DNA of 64,000 bases, from positions 434,001 to 498,000 of the forward strand of contig NZ_AZMV01000007.1 of assembly GCF_000522505.1 (NCBI RefSeq), read 5' to 3'. Under the pieces are notes generated by a model that was given only the letters and a program-made list of their open reading frames with translations, searched no databases and was not told the DNA's origin. Positions 46,411-54,367 of the stretch are shown here, piece after piece (within the stretch, counting starts at the first letter, position 1; the number at the start of each line of letters is the position of its first letter). The position numbers and the translations under genes are program-made. The stretch comes from Bifidobacterium moukalabense DSM 27321 (GTDB lineage Bacteria > Actinomycetota > Actinomycetes > Actinomycetales > Bifidobacteriaceae).

Positions 46411-47274
46411 ATGACCCTGTTCCGCAATCTCGGACCGTTCCGCACCACCGCCATCGGCCATGGTGAAATGCCGTTGACCATCGAAAACAACCGTGGGCAT
46501 GACGTCGGCATCGAAACGCTGCACGCCTCACTGGATGCAGGCTGTCGCCATATCGACACCGCCTGGGCCTACTACACTCCGGGCGAGGAGGAACAGACCG
46601 GCGAAAAGCTGGTGCGCGAGGCTCTGGAAACCTGGAACGGCCCGCGGGACGAGGTCACCGTGGCCACCAAGGTCGGTCTGCGCCGTGCGTGGGAGGGCAA
46701 CAAGCCGGTGTGGCCGCGCGACGGCAGGCCGGAGCATCTCATCGCATACGGCAAGCAGTCCGCGCAGGCGCTCGGCGTCGATTCGATCGACCTGCTGTAC
46801 CTGCACCGCCATGATCCCGAAGTGCCGTACAACGAGTCCTGCGAGGGCATCAAGGCGTTGCTCGATCAGGGCGTGGCCCAGTGGGCGGGCGTTTCCAACG
46901 TGAGCATCGAGCAGCTGAAGATCGCGCAGGAGATTCTCGGTGACAAGCTCGTGGCCGTGCAGAACCAGTATTCCCCGATTCATCTGGAAACCCAGGATAC
47001 GCTGGACTACTGCGCCGAGGCCGGTCTGGCGTTCGTGTGCTGGAGTCCGCTCGGCGGTTACCGTCATCCGTATGACGAGCACCTGTTCGATCCGTTCCGC
47101 GAGGTCGCGGACAAGCATGGCGTGAGCTACCAGCGGGCGGTGCTCGCCTGGGAGCTCGCCAAGGGCGAGCACATGTTCGTGATTCCGGGCGCGCACCGCC
47201 CCGAAACCATTCTCGACTCGTTGAAGGCCGACGAACTTGAACTCACCGATGAGGAGCTCGCCTTCCTCGGCTGA
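46411..47274 (+). CDS. Aldo/keto reductase
   Basis: This 287-residue NAD(P)H-dependent oxidoreductase of the AKR superfamily has the catalytic tetrad Asp49, Tyr54 (HIDTAWAYY), Lys87 (VATKVG) and His132 (YLHRHD). The cofactor-binding C-terminal part VIPGAHRPETILDSLKA is present. Its substrate cannot be told from the sequence; family members reduce sugars and aldehydes. AAGGAG lies 7 bases upstream. It stands alone between the DUF2207 gene and a convergent exporter. Confidence 0.9.
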   Translation: MTLFRNLGPFRTTAIGHGEMPLTIENNRGHDVGIETLHASLDAGCRHIDTAWAYYTPGEEEQTGEKLVREALETWNGPRDEVTVATKVGLRRAWEGNKPVWPRDGRPEHLIAYGKQSAQALGVDSIDLLYLHRHDPEVPYNESCEGIKALLDQGVAQWAGVSNVSIEQLKIAQEILGDKLVAVQNQYSPIHLETQDTLDYCAEAGLAFVCWSPLGGYRHPYDEHLFDPFREVADKHGVSYQRAVLAWELAKGEHMFVIPGAHRPETILDSLKADELELTDEELAFLG

Positions 47275-47282
47275 CTGCGCTC

Positions 47283-47305
47283 GCTTCCGGCTTCCCGCCG
47301 GAAGC
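47283..47305. terminator. Hairpin between convergent reductase and lysE-type genes
   Basis: A 9-bp perfect stem GCTTCCGGC (47283-47291) with GCCGGAAGC (47297-47305) and a 5-base loop. It has no T-run on either side and probably acts bidirectionally. Confidence 0.5.
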
Positions 47306-47318
47306 AAGCGGGCGGGCC

Positions 47319-47978
47319 TTAGAGCACGGCGATGGCGAAGTCCACAAGGAGCTTGGCGCCGTACAGCATCACCACGGCGCCGCACGCCCGGTTCATGAAG
47401 CCGATGATCTTCGGGCTGAACTTATGGCTGAACACCGAAATCAGCAGCGTAAGCCCGAGGAACCACAGCGCGGAGGCGGTTTCCACGCCGGTGATGAACG
47501 GTGTGGACTGCGACATGGTGAGCGTGGCGCTGAAGGCGCCGAGCATCAGCGTACCGTCGATGATGGCCTGCGGATTGAGCCACGTCACCACACCGGCGGT
47601 GATGATGGTGCCCAGCAGTTCGTTGTCGCCGCCGAAGCGTGATGCCACCTGATGCGCCGTGCTGCGGGACTGCGCGATATTGTCGGAGGATTGCCGTTGC
47701 TTTTTGGCGAACAGCAGCCCCGCGCCGATATGGATCACCACCAGGCCGCCGACGGCCAGGACGCCCAGGCGCAGCCAGTCATAGCGCTGCATCAGCCTGC
47801 CGATGCCGAAAAAGCATGACAGCGACAGTGAGATATCGAAGGCCAGCACGATCAGCGCCGTCAGCAACGCGCGGCGGCGCGGTTTGGTCAGCGCCGAATT
47901 GATCACGAACAGATTCTGCATGCCGATCGGCGCGGTATACGCCAATCCCAGCGTGAGACCCTGCAGGAAAAATCCCAT
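47319..47978 (-). CDS. LysE/ArgO-type amino acid exporter
   Basis: The 219-residue protein has six hydrophobic segments and the LysE/ArgO start GLTLGLAYTAPIGMQNLFVIN, with the middle NPQAIIDGTLMLGAF motif of this family. Such exporters expel basic amino acids such as lysine and arginine. ATG 47978 is preferred, with GAGG 5 bases upstream; the upstream frame from 48002 lacks a ribosome site. It is divergent from a MocR regulator, with CCAGCCAAA boxes in the gap, so the regulator probably controls the exporter. Confidence 0.88.
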   Translation of the reverse strand: MGFFLQGLTLGLAYTAPIGMQNLFVINSALTKPRRRALLTALIVLAFDISLSLSCFFGIGRLMQRYDWLRLGVLAVGGLVVIHIGAGLLFAKKQRQSSDNIAQSRSTAHQVASRFGGDNELLGTIITAGVVTWLNPQAIIDGTLMLGAFSATLTMSQSTPFITGVETASALWFLGLTLLISVFSHKFSPKIIGFMNRACGAVVMLYGAKLLVDFAIAVL

Positions 47979-48006
47979 AACAACCTCAGCATTCTCATCC
48001 AAAAAT

Positions 48007-48047
48007 GTTTGGCTGGTTTTCTTTCATCCAACCAATTCCAGCCAAAC
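48007..48047. promoter_or_regulatory. Inverted CCAGCCAAA boxes near the lysE-type start
   Basis: GTTTGGCTGG (48007-48016) and CCAGCCAAAC (48038-48047) form a perfect 10-bp inverted repeat with a 21-base spacer, directly upstream of the exporter start. It is a probable MocR binding site. Confidence 0.6.
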
Positions 48048-48125
48048 CAACATCACATAAAGGGTGTTTCATCTTTATATTGCAAAGATATACACGTAAA
48101 CTGTTATTCATTGTAGAGGCGTAAC

Positions 48126-48185
48126 TACAATAGGCAACCAGCCAAAGTGTTGAATTTGGTCCAGCCAAGCGACCAATCTGGCTGA
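48126..48185 (+). promoter_or_regulatory. mocR-type promoter -10 and CCAGCCAA boxes
   Basis: TACAAT (48126-48131) is a good -10 without a clear -35. Just downstream come CCAGCCAAA (48138-48146) and CCAGCCAA (48161-48168) in direct orientation, 23 bases apart, and CTGGCTGA (48178-48185) inverted. The location downstream of the -10 fits autorepression. Confidence 0.5.
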
Positions 48186-48226
48186 ATTGACCGCAATGAG
48201 ATCGCAGGAACGTCACAAGGAGGGTC

Positions 48227-49756
48227 ATGGCACGCATCGCTTCGCTGAACATCGATTGGAAGCCGAGTCGTGAATCCGACAGACCCATCACCGAGCAGAT
48301 CGTCGACTACATGTGCGAACAGGTGTCGAGCGGCAACTGGCCGATCGGATCGAGGCTTCCGTCGCAGCGCGCCCTGGCCGAATGGTTCGGAGTGAACCGC
48401 TCCACCATCATTGCGGCCATCAACGAACTGTCGGATTACGGCATCGTCGAAGGGCAGCATGGCGCGGGCACGAGAATCGTGAGCAATACGTGGTCGCTGA
48501 TGCTGCCGGGTGCGCCGGACTGGGCCGACTATGTGAGCTCAGGCTTTTTCAGGGCGAACAACGCCACCATCCAAGCCATCAACCGTTACGAATTCGTGCC
48601 GAACATGACCCGCATCGGCACCGGCGAACTTGATCCGCGGCTCTTTCCCAAAGCCATGTGGAGGCAGGTGCTCGGCGAGGCGGCGAACGAGATCGATTCG
48701 CTCGGCTACCCGCCGCCGGAAGGACTGCCCGCATTGCGTGAGGCGATTGCCGCGCACATGTGCGCCACGGGCGTCGAATGCACGCCGGCGCAGGTGCTGG
48801 TGACGAGCGGCGCGTTGCAGGCGTTGCAGATGATCTCGATGAGCCTGCTGCCGGCGAATTCCACCGTTTACGCGGAATCGCCGAGCTACGTCAAGTCGTT
48901 GCAGATCTTCCAGTCGGCCGGCATGCGGCTGAAAGGCGTGCCGATGGATGCCGACGGCCTGGATGTGGGCGCGTTGCAGCGTCTGTTGCTGGGGCGGGAT
49001 GTCGTAACGTCATCCTCCGGACTGCCATCCGACCATCTGCCATCGGTCACGGCGAGGAAACATGCCGAGAACGCCATCCTGTACACGATTCCGACCAACC
49101 ATAATCCGACGAGCATCACCATGAGCGAGCGGCGCCGGCATGAGCTGATCGCATGTTGCGTGGCCAACCGTCTGCCGATCATCGAGGACGGTGCCTACCG
49201 CGACCTGGTATTTGACGGTGAGGCGCCGCTGCCGTTGAAGGCGCTTGACGAGACCGGCATGGTGATCACGCTCGGCAGTGCGTCGAAGGCGCTGTCTCCG
49301 GGACTGCGCATCGGCTGGATCGTGGCGAACGAGCCGATCGTGCAACGCCTCGCCGATGTGAAGATGCAGATGGACTACGGCGCGAGCGTCCTGAGCCAGT
49401 GGACGTTCACCCGCTTCCTGAGTTCCGGTCTGTACGACGAATACGTTGCGGGATTGAAGATCGAGCTTCGTCGGCGGCGTGACCGCGCGTTGGAGACGTT
49501 GCGCAAGACGATGCCGGACCTCGCGCATTGGACCACGCCGCATGGCGGCTTCTACATCTGGCTCACCTTCGACCGTCCGATGCGCATGAATCGCCTGTTC
49601 CAGGAGACCGCGGAACGCGGCGTACTGCTGAATCCGGGTGACATCTACGATTTCGCAGCCGACAATTCCCTGCGCCTGAGCTACTCCTACACCACGCCGG
49701 AGGAGTTCGCCGCCGCCGTGGACGTACTGGCGGCGGTCGCCCGCGAGTTGGGATGA
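48227..49756 (+). CDS. MocR-type PLP-dependent transcriptional regulator (GntR HTH + aminotransferase domain)
   Basis: The 509-residue protein fuses a GntR winged helix (about residues 18-85: RPITEQIVDYMCEQVSSG, then LPSQRALAEWFGVNRSTI) with a class I aminotransferase domain containing the PLP lysine in LGSASKALSPGLRIGW (Lys354), TIPTNHNPTSITMS and EDGAYRDLVF. MocR proteins use PLP, or a PLP-amino acid aldimine, as effector. It is divergent from the LysE-type exporter, with repeated boxes in the gap, which suggests that a basic amino acid or its metabolite controls both. AAGGAGGG precedes ATG 48227. A plain aminotransferase is excluded by the HTH. Confidence 0.9.
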   Translation: MARIASLNIDWKPSRESDRPITEQIVDYMCEQVSSGNWPIGSRLPSQRALAEWFGVNRSTIIAAINELSDYGIVEGQHGAGTRIVSNTWSLMLPGAPDWADYVSSGFFRANNATIQAINRYEFVPNMTRIGTGELDPRLFPKAMWRQVLGEAANEIDSLGYPPPEGLPALREAIAAHMCATGVECTPAQVLVTSGALQALQMISMSLLPANSTVYAESPSYVKSLQIFQSAGMRLKGVPMDADGLDVGALQRLLLGRDVVTSSSGLPSDHLPSVTARKHAENAILYTIPTNHNPTSITMSERRRHELIACCVANRLPIIEDGAYRDLVFDGEAPLPLKALDETGMVITLGSASKALSPGLRIGWIVANEPIVQRLADVKMQMDYGASVLSQWTFTRFLSSGLYDEYVAGLKIELRRRRDRALETLRKTMPDLAHWTTPHGGFYIWLTFDRPMRMNRLFQETAERGVLLNPGDIYDFAADNSLRLSYSYTTPEEFAAAVDVLAAVARELG

Positions 49757-49920
49757 GACGATATGACGCGATTTTCCGGTTGATTGACGCATGTGCGGGT
49801 GTTGCCGCAAGGGAATCCGTGGCGTAATGGCCTTGCGGCTACCTGTCCCGTGAATCTACGAGAATGACAGATGGTCTGAATCGAAAGAAACCGCGTAGGC
49901 GGCGAGTAAGAGGAACATTC

Positions 49921-51465
49921 GTGCAAAGAAGAAACAAGCCTGAGGTATTGGCTCCGGCGGGCAACCTGCGAGGGCTCAAAACGGCCGTCGACTACGGTGC
50001 GGACGCCGTCTACTGCGGCGGCAAGGCGTTCGGCATGCGTTCGGCGCCCAAGAACCTGAGTTTGGAGGATTTCGAAGAAGGCGCACGCTATGCGCATGAG
50101 CGTGGCGCCCGCGTCTACGTGACCTTCAACGTGCTGCCGCGCAACAACGAGGTCGAGGCGATGCGCGAATATCTCGGCCAGCTGAAAGACACCGGCGTGG
50201 ACGCGCTGATCGTCTCCGACATCGGCGTAATGCTCATGGCCAAGCAGATTGCTCCGAACCTCGAACTGCATGTGAGCACGCAGGCCGGCGTGACCAACTA
50301 TCAGGCCGCGAACGCTTTTTACGAGCTGGGTGCGCGCCGAGTGGTACTGGCCCGCGAAATGGACCTGCAGGCCGTGCGCGACATCCGTGCACGCATCCCC
50401 GACGACCTCGACATCGAATGCTTCGTGCACGGTGCCATGTGCATGGCGTTTTCCGGCCGCTGCCTGTTCTCCAACTATCTGACCGGCCGCGACGGCAATC
50501 ATGGCGAATGCGCGCAGCCATGCCGCTGGAAGTATTCGATCGTGGAGGAGAAACGCCCCGGCCAGTACTTCCCGATCGAACAGACCGAAGAGGGCGCGTA
50601 CCTGTTCAACTCGCAGGACATGAATATGCTCGCCCATATCGACGATCTCATCGACTCCGGCGCGACGAGCCTCAAAATCGAAGGCCGCTCCAAGAGCGCG
50701 TATTACATCGCCGCAATGACGAACGCCTACAAGACGGCCGTCAATGAATACATGGTGCAACGCGGTTTCGAGGATGCGGACGGCAATGTGCTGGAACCCT
50801 TCCGCGACCGCGTGATCCGCCCTTCGGATCCGGAGTACGGCAAGCCGGAAATCAACGATGCGATCATGCGCAATGCCGATGGCGCGTTCGCGGGCAAGCC
50901 GGATATCGATACCGTTCCGGTCGCCGGCGCCATCACGACCGAGCCGGAAGACCTGAGCTACCACGCGCGCAGCACGCGCCGCAAGTCGAACACGGCGGCC
51001 GAAGTGCTGCCGGACGGCTGGTACCATGCCGGCGTGCGCCCGGCGGGGCACATCACGTTGCCGGACTGGTTGCTCGACGAACCTGACAAGGTGGCCCACC
51101 GCGACTATTCCACCGGCTTCTACTATCCGGAACACAAGGTGCGGCAGAGCACCGACCGTTCCGCCTACTTCCGCGCATGGCTCGTCGTCGGCGAGGTGCT
51201 CTCCTGGAGTCCGCAAGACGGCGGACGCGTGACCATCATGAGCCGCAACAAGATCGAGGCAGGCCAGAACGTCGAATTCGTGCTACCCGGGGCCGCGCCC
51301 CTCGCCTATACCGTGCCCGCGGGAGGATTCCGCGACGCCGACGGCCAATGGGTGGAAGCCATCAACAATCCGGCGCACGTCTTCTCCATGCCATGCCCGC
51401 AGGAAGTGCCCGTCAACGCCGCCATCCGCTCGCGTACGAAACAACCGACGCTCAAAGCCGAATAA
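49921..51465 (+). CDS. U32 peptidase family protein (TrhP/RlhA-type RNA hydroxylation)
   Basis: Members of this family are annotated as collagenase-like proteases, but the characterised bacterial proteins act in 5-hydroxyuridine formation in tRNA (TrhP/YrrNO) or rRNA hydroxylation (RlhA). The protein (514 residues from GTG 49921) has LAPAGNLRGLKTAVDYGADAV at the N-terminus, HVSTQAGVTNYQAANAFYELG, FVHGAMCMAFSGRCLFSNYL and GECAQPCRWKY with conserved cysteines, all standard for U32. The start is uncertain: ATG 49864 adds a basic 19-residue leader, but AAGAGGA lies 6 bases before the GTG. It is followed by the PgeF homologue. Confidence 0.85.
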   Translation: MQRRNKPEVLAPAGNLRGLKTAVDYGADAVYCGGKAFGMRSAPKNLSLEDFEEGARYAHERGARVYVTFNVLPRNNEVEAMREYLGQLKDTGVDALIVSDIGVMLMAKQIAPNLELHVSTQAGVTNYQAANAFYELGARRVVLAREMDLQAVRDIRARIPDDLDIECFVHGAMCMAFSGRCLFSNYLTGRDGNHGECAQPCRWKYSIVEEKRPGQYFPIEQTEEGAYLFNSQDMNMLAHIDDLIDSGATSLKIEGRSKSAYYIAAMTNAYKTAVNEYMVQRGFEDADGNVLEPFRDRVIRPSDPEYGKPEINDAIMRNADGAFAGKPDIDTVPVAGAITTEPEDLSYHARSTRRKSNTAAEVLPDGWYHAGVRPAGHITLPDWLLDEPDKVAHRDYSTGFYYPEHKVRQSTDRSAYFRAWLVVGEVLSWSPQDGGRVTIMSRNKIEAGQNVEFVLPGAAPLAYTVPAGGFRDADGQWVEAINNPAHVFSMPCPQEVPVNAAIRSRTKQPTLKAE

Positions 51466-51520
51466 TCGGCCGAAAAAACGGTAGTAAGCCCAGCAATCGC
51501 AAGTGATCAAGGAATGTGAC

Positions 51521-52537
51521 ATGAGTAACGAACAGTACGATGACGCGATTCTCAATTCCAACGCCATCGACCCCACCGACAAAGACGGCAACCCGATTCC
51601 GGTGACCATCCCAATCATGCTGGCCCCCGGCATCACAGTGGCCTACACCACACGACTCGGCGGTGCCAGCGAAGGTGACTTCGCACACTTCAACCTCGGC
51701 GGCAAAACCGGCGACAACCCGGAACACGTACTCGCCAACCGCATGGCGCTCGCCGCCACGCTCGGCGCGAAGATCAGCCTCGTCAGCCAAGTGCATTCCG
51801 GCGACGCGGTGGATGTGGACGCGGCATTCGTGCTGAACCGTCCGTTCGGATTCGACGTGTCCGGTACCAAGGCCGACACCGCGCGAACCGTTGACGACAC
51901 CGCAGGGGAACCGGCCGTAATCGAAGCCGATGGCCAAGTGACCTCCCAAAAGAACGTGGCACTCGGCATGTTCGCCGCCGACTGCCTGCCGGTACTCATG
52001 GCCGACCCCGAAGCCGGCGTGATCGGTGCCGCGCACTGCGGCCGACGCGGCCTGCAGCAAGGCGTGATCGGCGCCACCATCGACGTGATGGCCGACAAGG
52101 GGGCGAAGCCGGAGCGCATCATCGCCACGCTCGGACCCTGCATCTGCGGCGATTGCTATGAAGTCGGCGGTGACATCGCCGACGAATTCGACGCACAGTT
52201 CCCGGGAACCTTCACGCTGAGCCGTTTCGGACAGCCGGGCATCGACATCGCCGCGGCCGCCCTGCAGGAGCTAGCCAGGGCGGGCGTACCGGCCGACAAC
52301 ATCGTCTCCTCCCGCCCGCGCGTCAACGCGGCCACCCAATACCTGAGCGAAGACGAGGAGCTCGCCGTGCTCTGCCAGAGCGACGGCGAAGGCGAACCGC
52401 AACTGTCCGAACGCTTCAGGAACATCCGCCGCAGCCTATGCACGCTCGAGAATCCGCTATGGTTCTCGCATCGCCGTGCCGCACTCGCCGGCAAGCGGCA
52501 CGAAGGACGCATGCTGGCGCTGATCGTACGTGAATAG
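51521..52537 (+). CDS. PgeF/YfiH family protein (peptidoglycan editing factor, purine nucleoside phosphorylase type)
   Basis: The 338-residue protein belongs to the YfiH/laccase-domain family, whose members bind zinc and act on adenosine/inosine or edit peptidoglycan precursors. It shows TTRLGGASEGDFAHFNLG, SLVSQVHSGDAVDVD, FAADCLPVLMAD, AAHCGRRGLQQGVI and GPCICGDCYEVG, including the conserved metal-ligand His and Cys. AAGGA precedes ATG 51521. It may be co-transcribed with the U32 gene 55 bases upstream. Which activity dominates cannot be read from the sequence. Confidence 0.86.
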   Translation: MSNEQYDDAILNSNAIDPTDKDGNPIPVTIPIMLAPGITVAYTTRLGGASEGDFAHFNLGGKTGDNPEHVLANRMALAATLGAKISLVSQVHSGDAVDVDAAFVLNRPFGFDVSGTKADTARTVDDTAGEPAVIEADGQVTSQKNVALGMFAADCLPVLMADPEAGVIGAAHCGRRGLQQGVIGATIDVMADKGAKPERIIATLGPCICGDCYEVGGDIADEFDAQFPGTFTLSRFGQPGIDIAAAALQELARAGVPADNIVSSRPRVNAATQYLSEDEELAVLCQSDGEGEPQLSERFRNIRRSLCTLENPLWFSHRRAALAGKRHEGRMLALIVRE

Positions 52538-52619
52538 CCATATGCCGCTGTTGCGGATTGCGTGCAGAAGATGAATGGAGGGCGTTGCCGCGACGCCCCT
52601 TGGTTTTACGGTGGAATCT

Positions 52620-53477
52620 ATGACAGAGAGAGAACAGAATCAAACGAAGGCGCAGTCCGCGCCTGTGGTGGCCGTGGTATTGGCCGCCGGTTTCGGCACC
52701 CGTTTTGACGAGAACAACCCCAAGCAGCTCGTATCGGTGGGCGGCAGGCCGATCGTATGCTGGAGCATCGAGGCCTTCGAGAGCAATCCGCGCGTTTCCG
52801 ACATCATCGTCGTGGTGAACGCGCGGGTGAACGACATGGTCAACACCCTGATCGACGAGAACGGCTACGGCAAGGTGAGGGCCATCGTCCCCGGCGGCGA
52901 GGAGCGTGTGGACAGTACGTTGGCGGCGTTGGAACTGCTGAAGCAGGCAGGGGTTCCGGGCAATGCGAAGATTCTGATCCATGACTCCGTGCGTCCGTTC
53001 GTGGCCCGGTCATCCATCGACGGCTGCATCGACGCGCTTGATCGGTTCGAAGCGGCAACCGTGGCCTTCGCCTCCACCGACACCGTGCTGCTGACCGAGG
53101 ATCTCGGCGACCGCAAGGTGGTACGCGCCGTGCCCGACCGACCGGACACCTTCCGTGCACAGACCCCGCAGGCCTTCCGCTTCGACACCATCAACAAGGC
53201 ATATGAACTGGCCGCGGCCGACCCCGACTTCCACCCGACCGACGACACCCGGGTGGTCGTGGACTACCTGCCGGATACTCCGGTCGCCATCGTGGAAGGC
53301 TCCGAAACGAACCTCAAAATCACCACGCAGGCCGATATGCCGATCGCCGAAGGCATCGCGGCCAAGCTGACCGGACGTTCCGCAGCCGCTGCGGGCGAGG
53401 AGGCTGCCAAACAGGAGGCCAAGGCGCGCATGCGCGCCGTATTCGCCGAGGCCGCGGCCGAAATGCGCCGTCACTGA
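52620..53477 (+). CDS. ispD: 2-C-methyl-D-erythritol 4-phosphate cytidylyltransferase
   Basis: IspD forms CDP-methylerythritol in the MEP pathway of isoprenoid synthesis. The 285-residue protein has VVLAAGFGTRFDENNPKQ (nucleotide-binding loop), the VPGGEERVDSTLAAL block and ILIHDSVRPFV, DTFRAQTPQAFRFD and TDDTRVVVDY, all diagnostic of IspD. ATG 52620 has GGTGGA 5 bases upstream. A C-terminal extension of about 40 residues is Ala/Glu rich. IspF is not adjacent, so the two are not fused or neighbours as in some bacteria. Confidence 0.92.
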   Translation: MTEREQNQTKAQSAPVVAVVLAAGFGTRFDENNPKQLVSVGGRPIVCWSIEAFESNPRVSDIIVVVNARVNDMVNTLIDENGYGKVRAIVPGGEERVDSTLAALELLKQAGVPGNAKILIHDSVRPFVARSSIDGCIDALDRFEAATVAFASTDTVLLTEDLGDRKVVRAVPDRPDTFRAQTPQAFRFDTINKAYELAAADPDFHPTDDTRVVVDYLPDTPVAIVEGSETNLKITTQADMPIAEGIAAKLTGRSAAAAGEEAAKQEAKARMRAVFAEAAAEMRRH

Positions 53478-53520
53478 ACGTTCCGGCCGTAGGCGAACAA
53501 CACCGTACATCCGGAACACG

Positions 53521-53526
53521 TACACT
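53521..53526 (+). promoter_or_regulatory. -10-like hexamer for the pcp-type gene
   Basis: TACACT ends 8 bases before ATG 53535; the gap has no ribosome site. It fits a leaderless message. Confidence 0.4.
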
Positions 53527-53534
53527 TGAATACC

Positions 53535-54224
53535 ATGCAGCAGATCAACATCGTCATCTCCGGCTTCGATCCGTACGAAGGCGTCGACGTGAACCCGGCC
53601 ATGCTGGTGCCTCAGGCGCTTGCGGAGCAGTGGCGGAGCCCATCAGCGGGCGAAACGGACCATGACGATTCCCTGCAGGGCATCGACATGGCCATTTCGA
53701 CGGTCATGCTGCCGGTCAGTTTCGCCAATGCGTGGCCCGCACTGCTGGAGGCCATCGAGAAGGCGCAGCCGGACATCATCATCGCGACCGGTCTGAAGCG
53801 TTCGTCCCGGGGCATTCTCTTGGAGCGTTGCGCCACGAATCTCATGGATGCGGCAAAGCCCGATGCCGATAACGTGATCCCCAGCCGTCGGCCGATCAAT
53901 CCTGAAGGGCCGGCCGCCTACTGGACGCGCCTGCCGTTGCGATCGATTCTCAAGGATTTCGCCAAACATGAGATTCCCGCGACCCTGAGCTCGGATGCCG
54001 GCACCTTCGTGTGCAACTCGCTGTTCTACCATCTGCTGGATTGGTCGGCGCAGCAGGACAGACGCATTCTGTCGGGTTTCGTCAGCCTGCCGGTCGTCAA
54101 CGAGCAGCCGCATCCGCAGCACGGACTGCCGCTCGCCCAGCAGATCGCCGCCGGCCGCGATGTGATCCGCGAAACCGTGCGCTACTATCTGCAACCCTCA
54201 TCCGGCGACATTCTGTTGGGATGA
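53535..54224 (+). CDS. pcp: Pyrrolidone-carboxylate peptidase homologue lacking the catalytic histidine
   Basis: C15 peptidases remove N-terminal pyroglutamate with a Glu-Cys-His triad. The 229-residue protein has the family start VISGFDPYEG, the Glu segment ILLERCATN (Glu97), SPEGPAAYWTRLP-type NPEGPAAYWTRLP, and the nucleophile segment AGTFVCNSLFY (Cys160). Spacing Glu to Cys is 63 residues and Cys to the next triad position is 24, as in Bacillus Pcp (E81, C144, H168), but that position is Ser184 (GFVSLP instead of GFIHVP). The protein may be inactive or altered in function. It probably has a leaderless message. Confidence 0.85.
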   Translation: MQQINIVISGFDPYEGVDVNPAMLVPQALAEQWRSPSAGETDHDDSLQGIDMAISTVMLPVSFANAWPALLEAIEKAQPDIIIATGLKRSSRGILLERCATNLMDAAKPDADNVIPSRRPINPEGPAAYWTRLPLRSILKDFAKHEIPATLSSDAGTFVCNSLFYHLLDWSAQQDRRILSGFVSLPVVNEQPHPQHGLPLAQQIAAGRDVIRETVRYYLQPSSGDILLG

Positions 54225-54367
54225 CATGGACGATTTCCGGGAGATTCCTGTTCTCTGTGTGAGAATTATGCGACTGCCGTGAGTTTCGCGTTCCAGGTGC
54301 GCTAAAGTGCAAACGGACAGCGCTCGAAAGGTGAGCACAAAGAGGGAATTCGCGAAAGGAAAGCACC

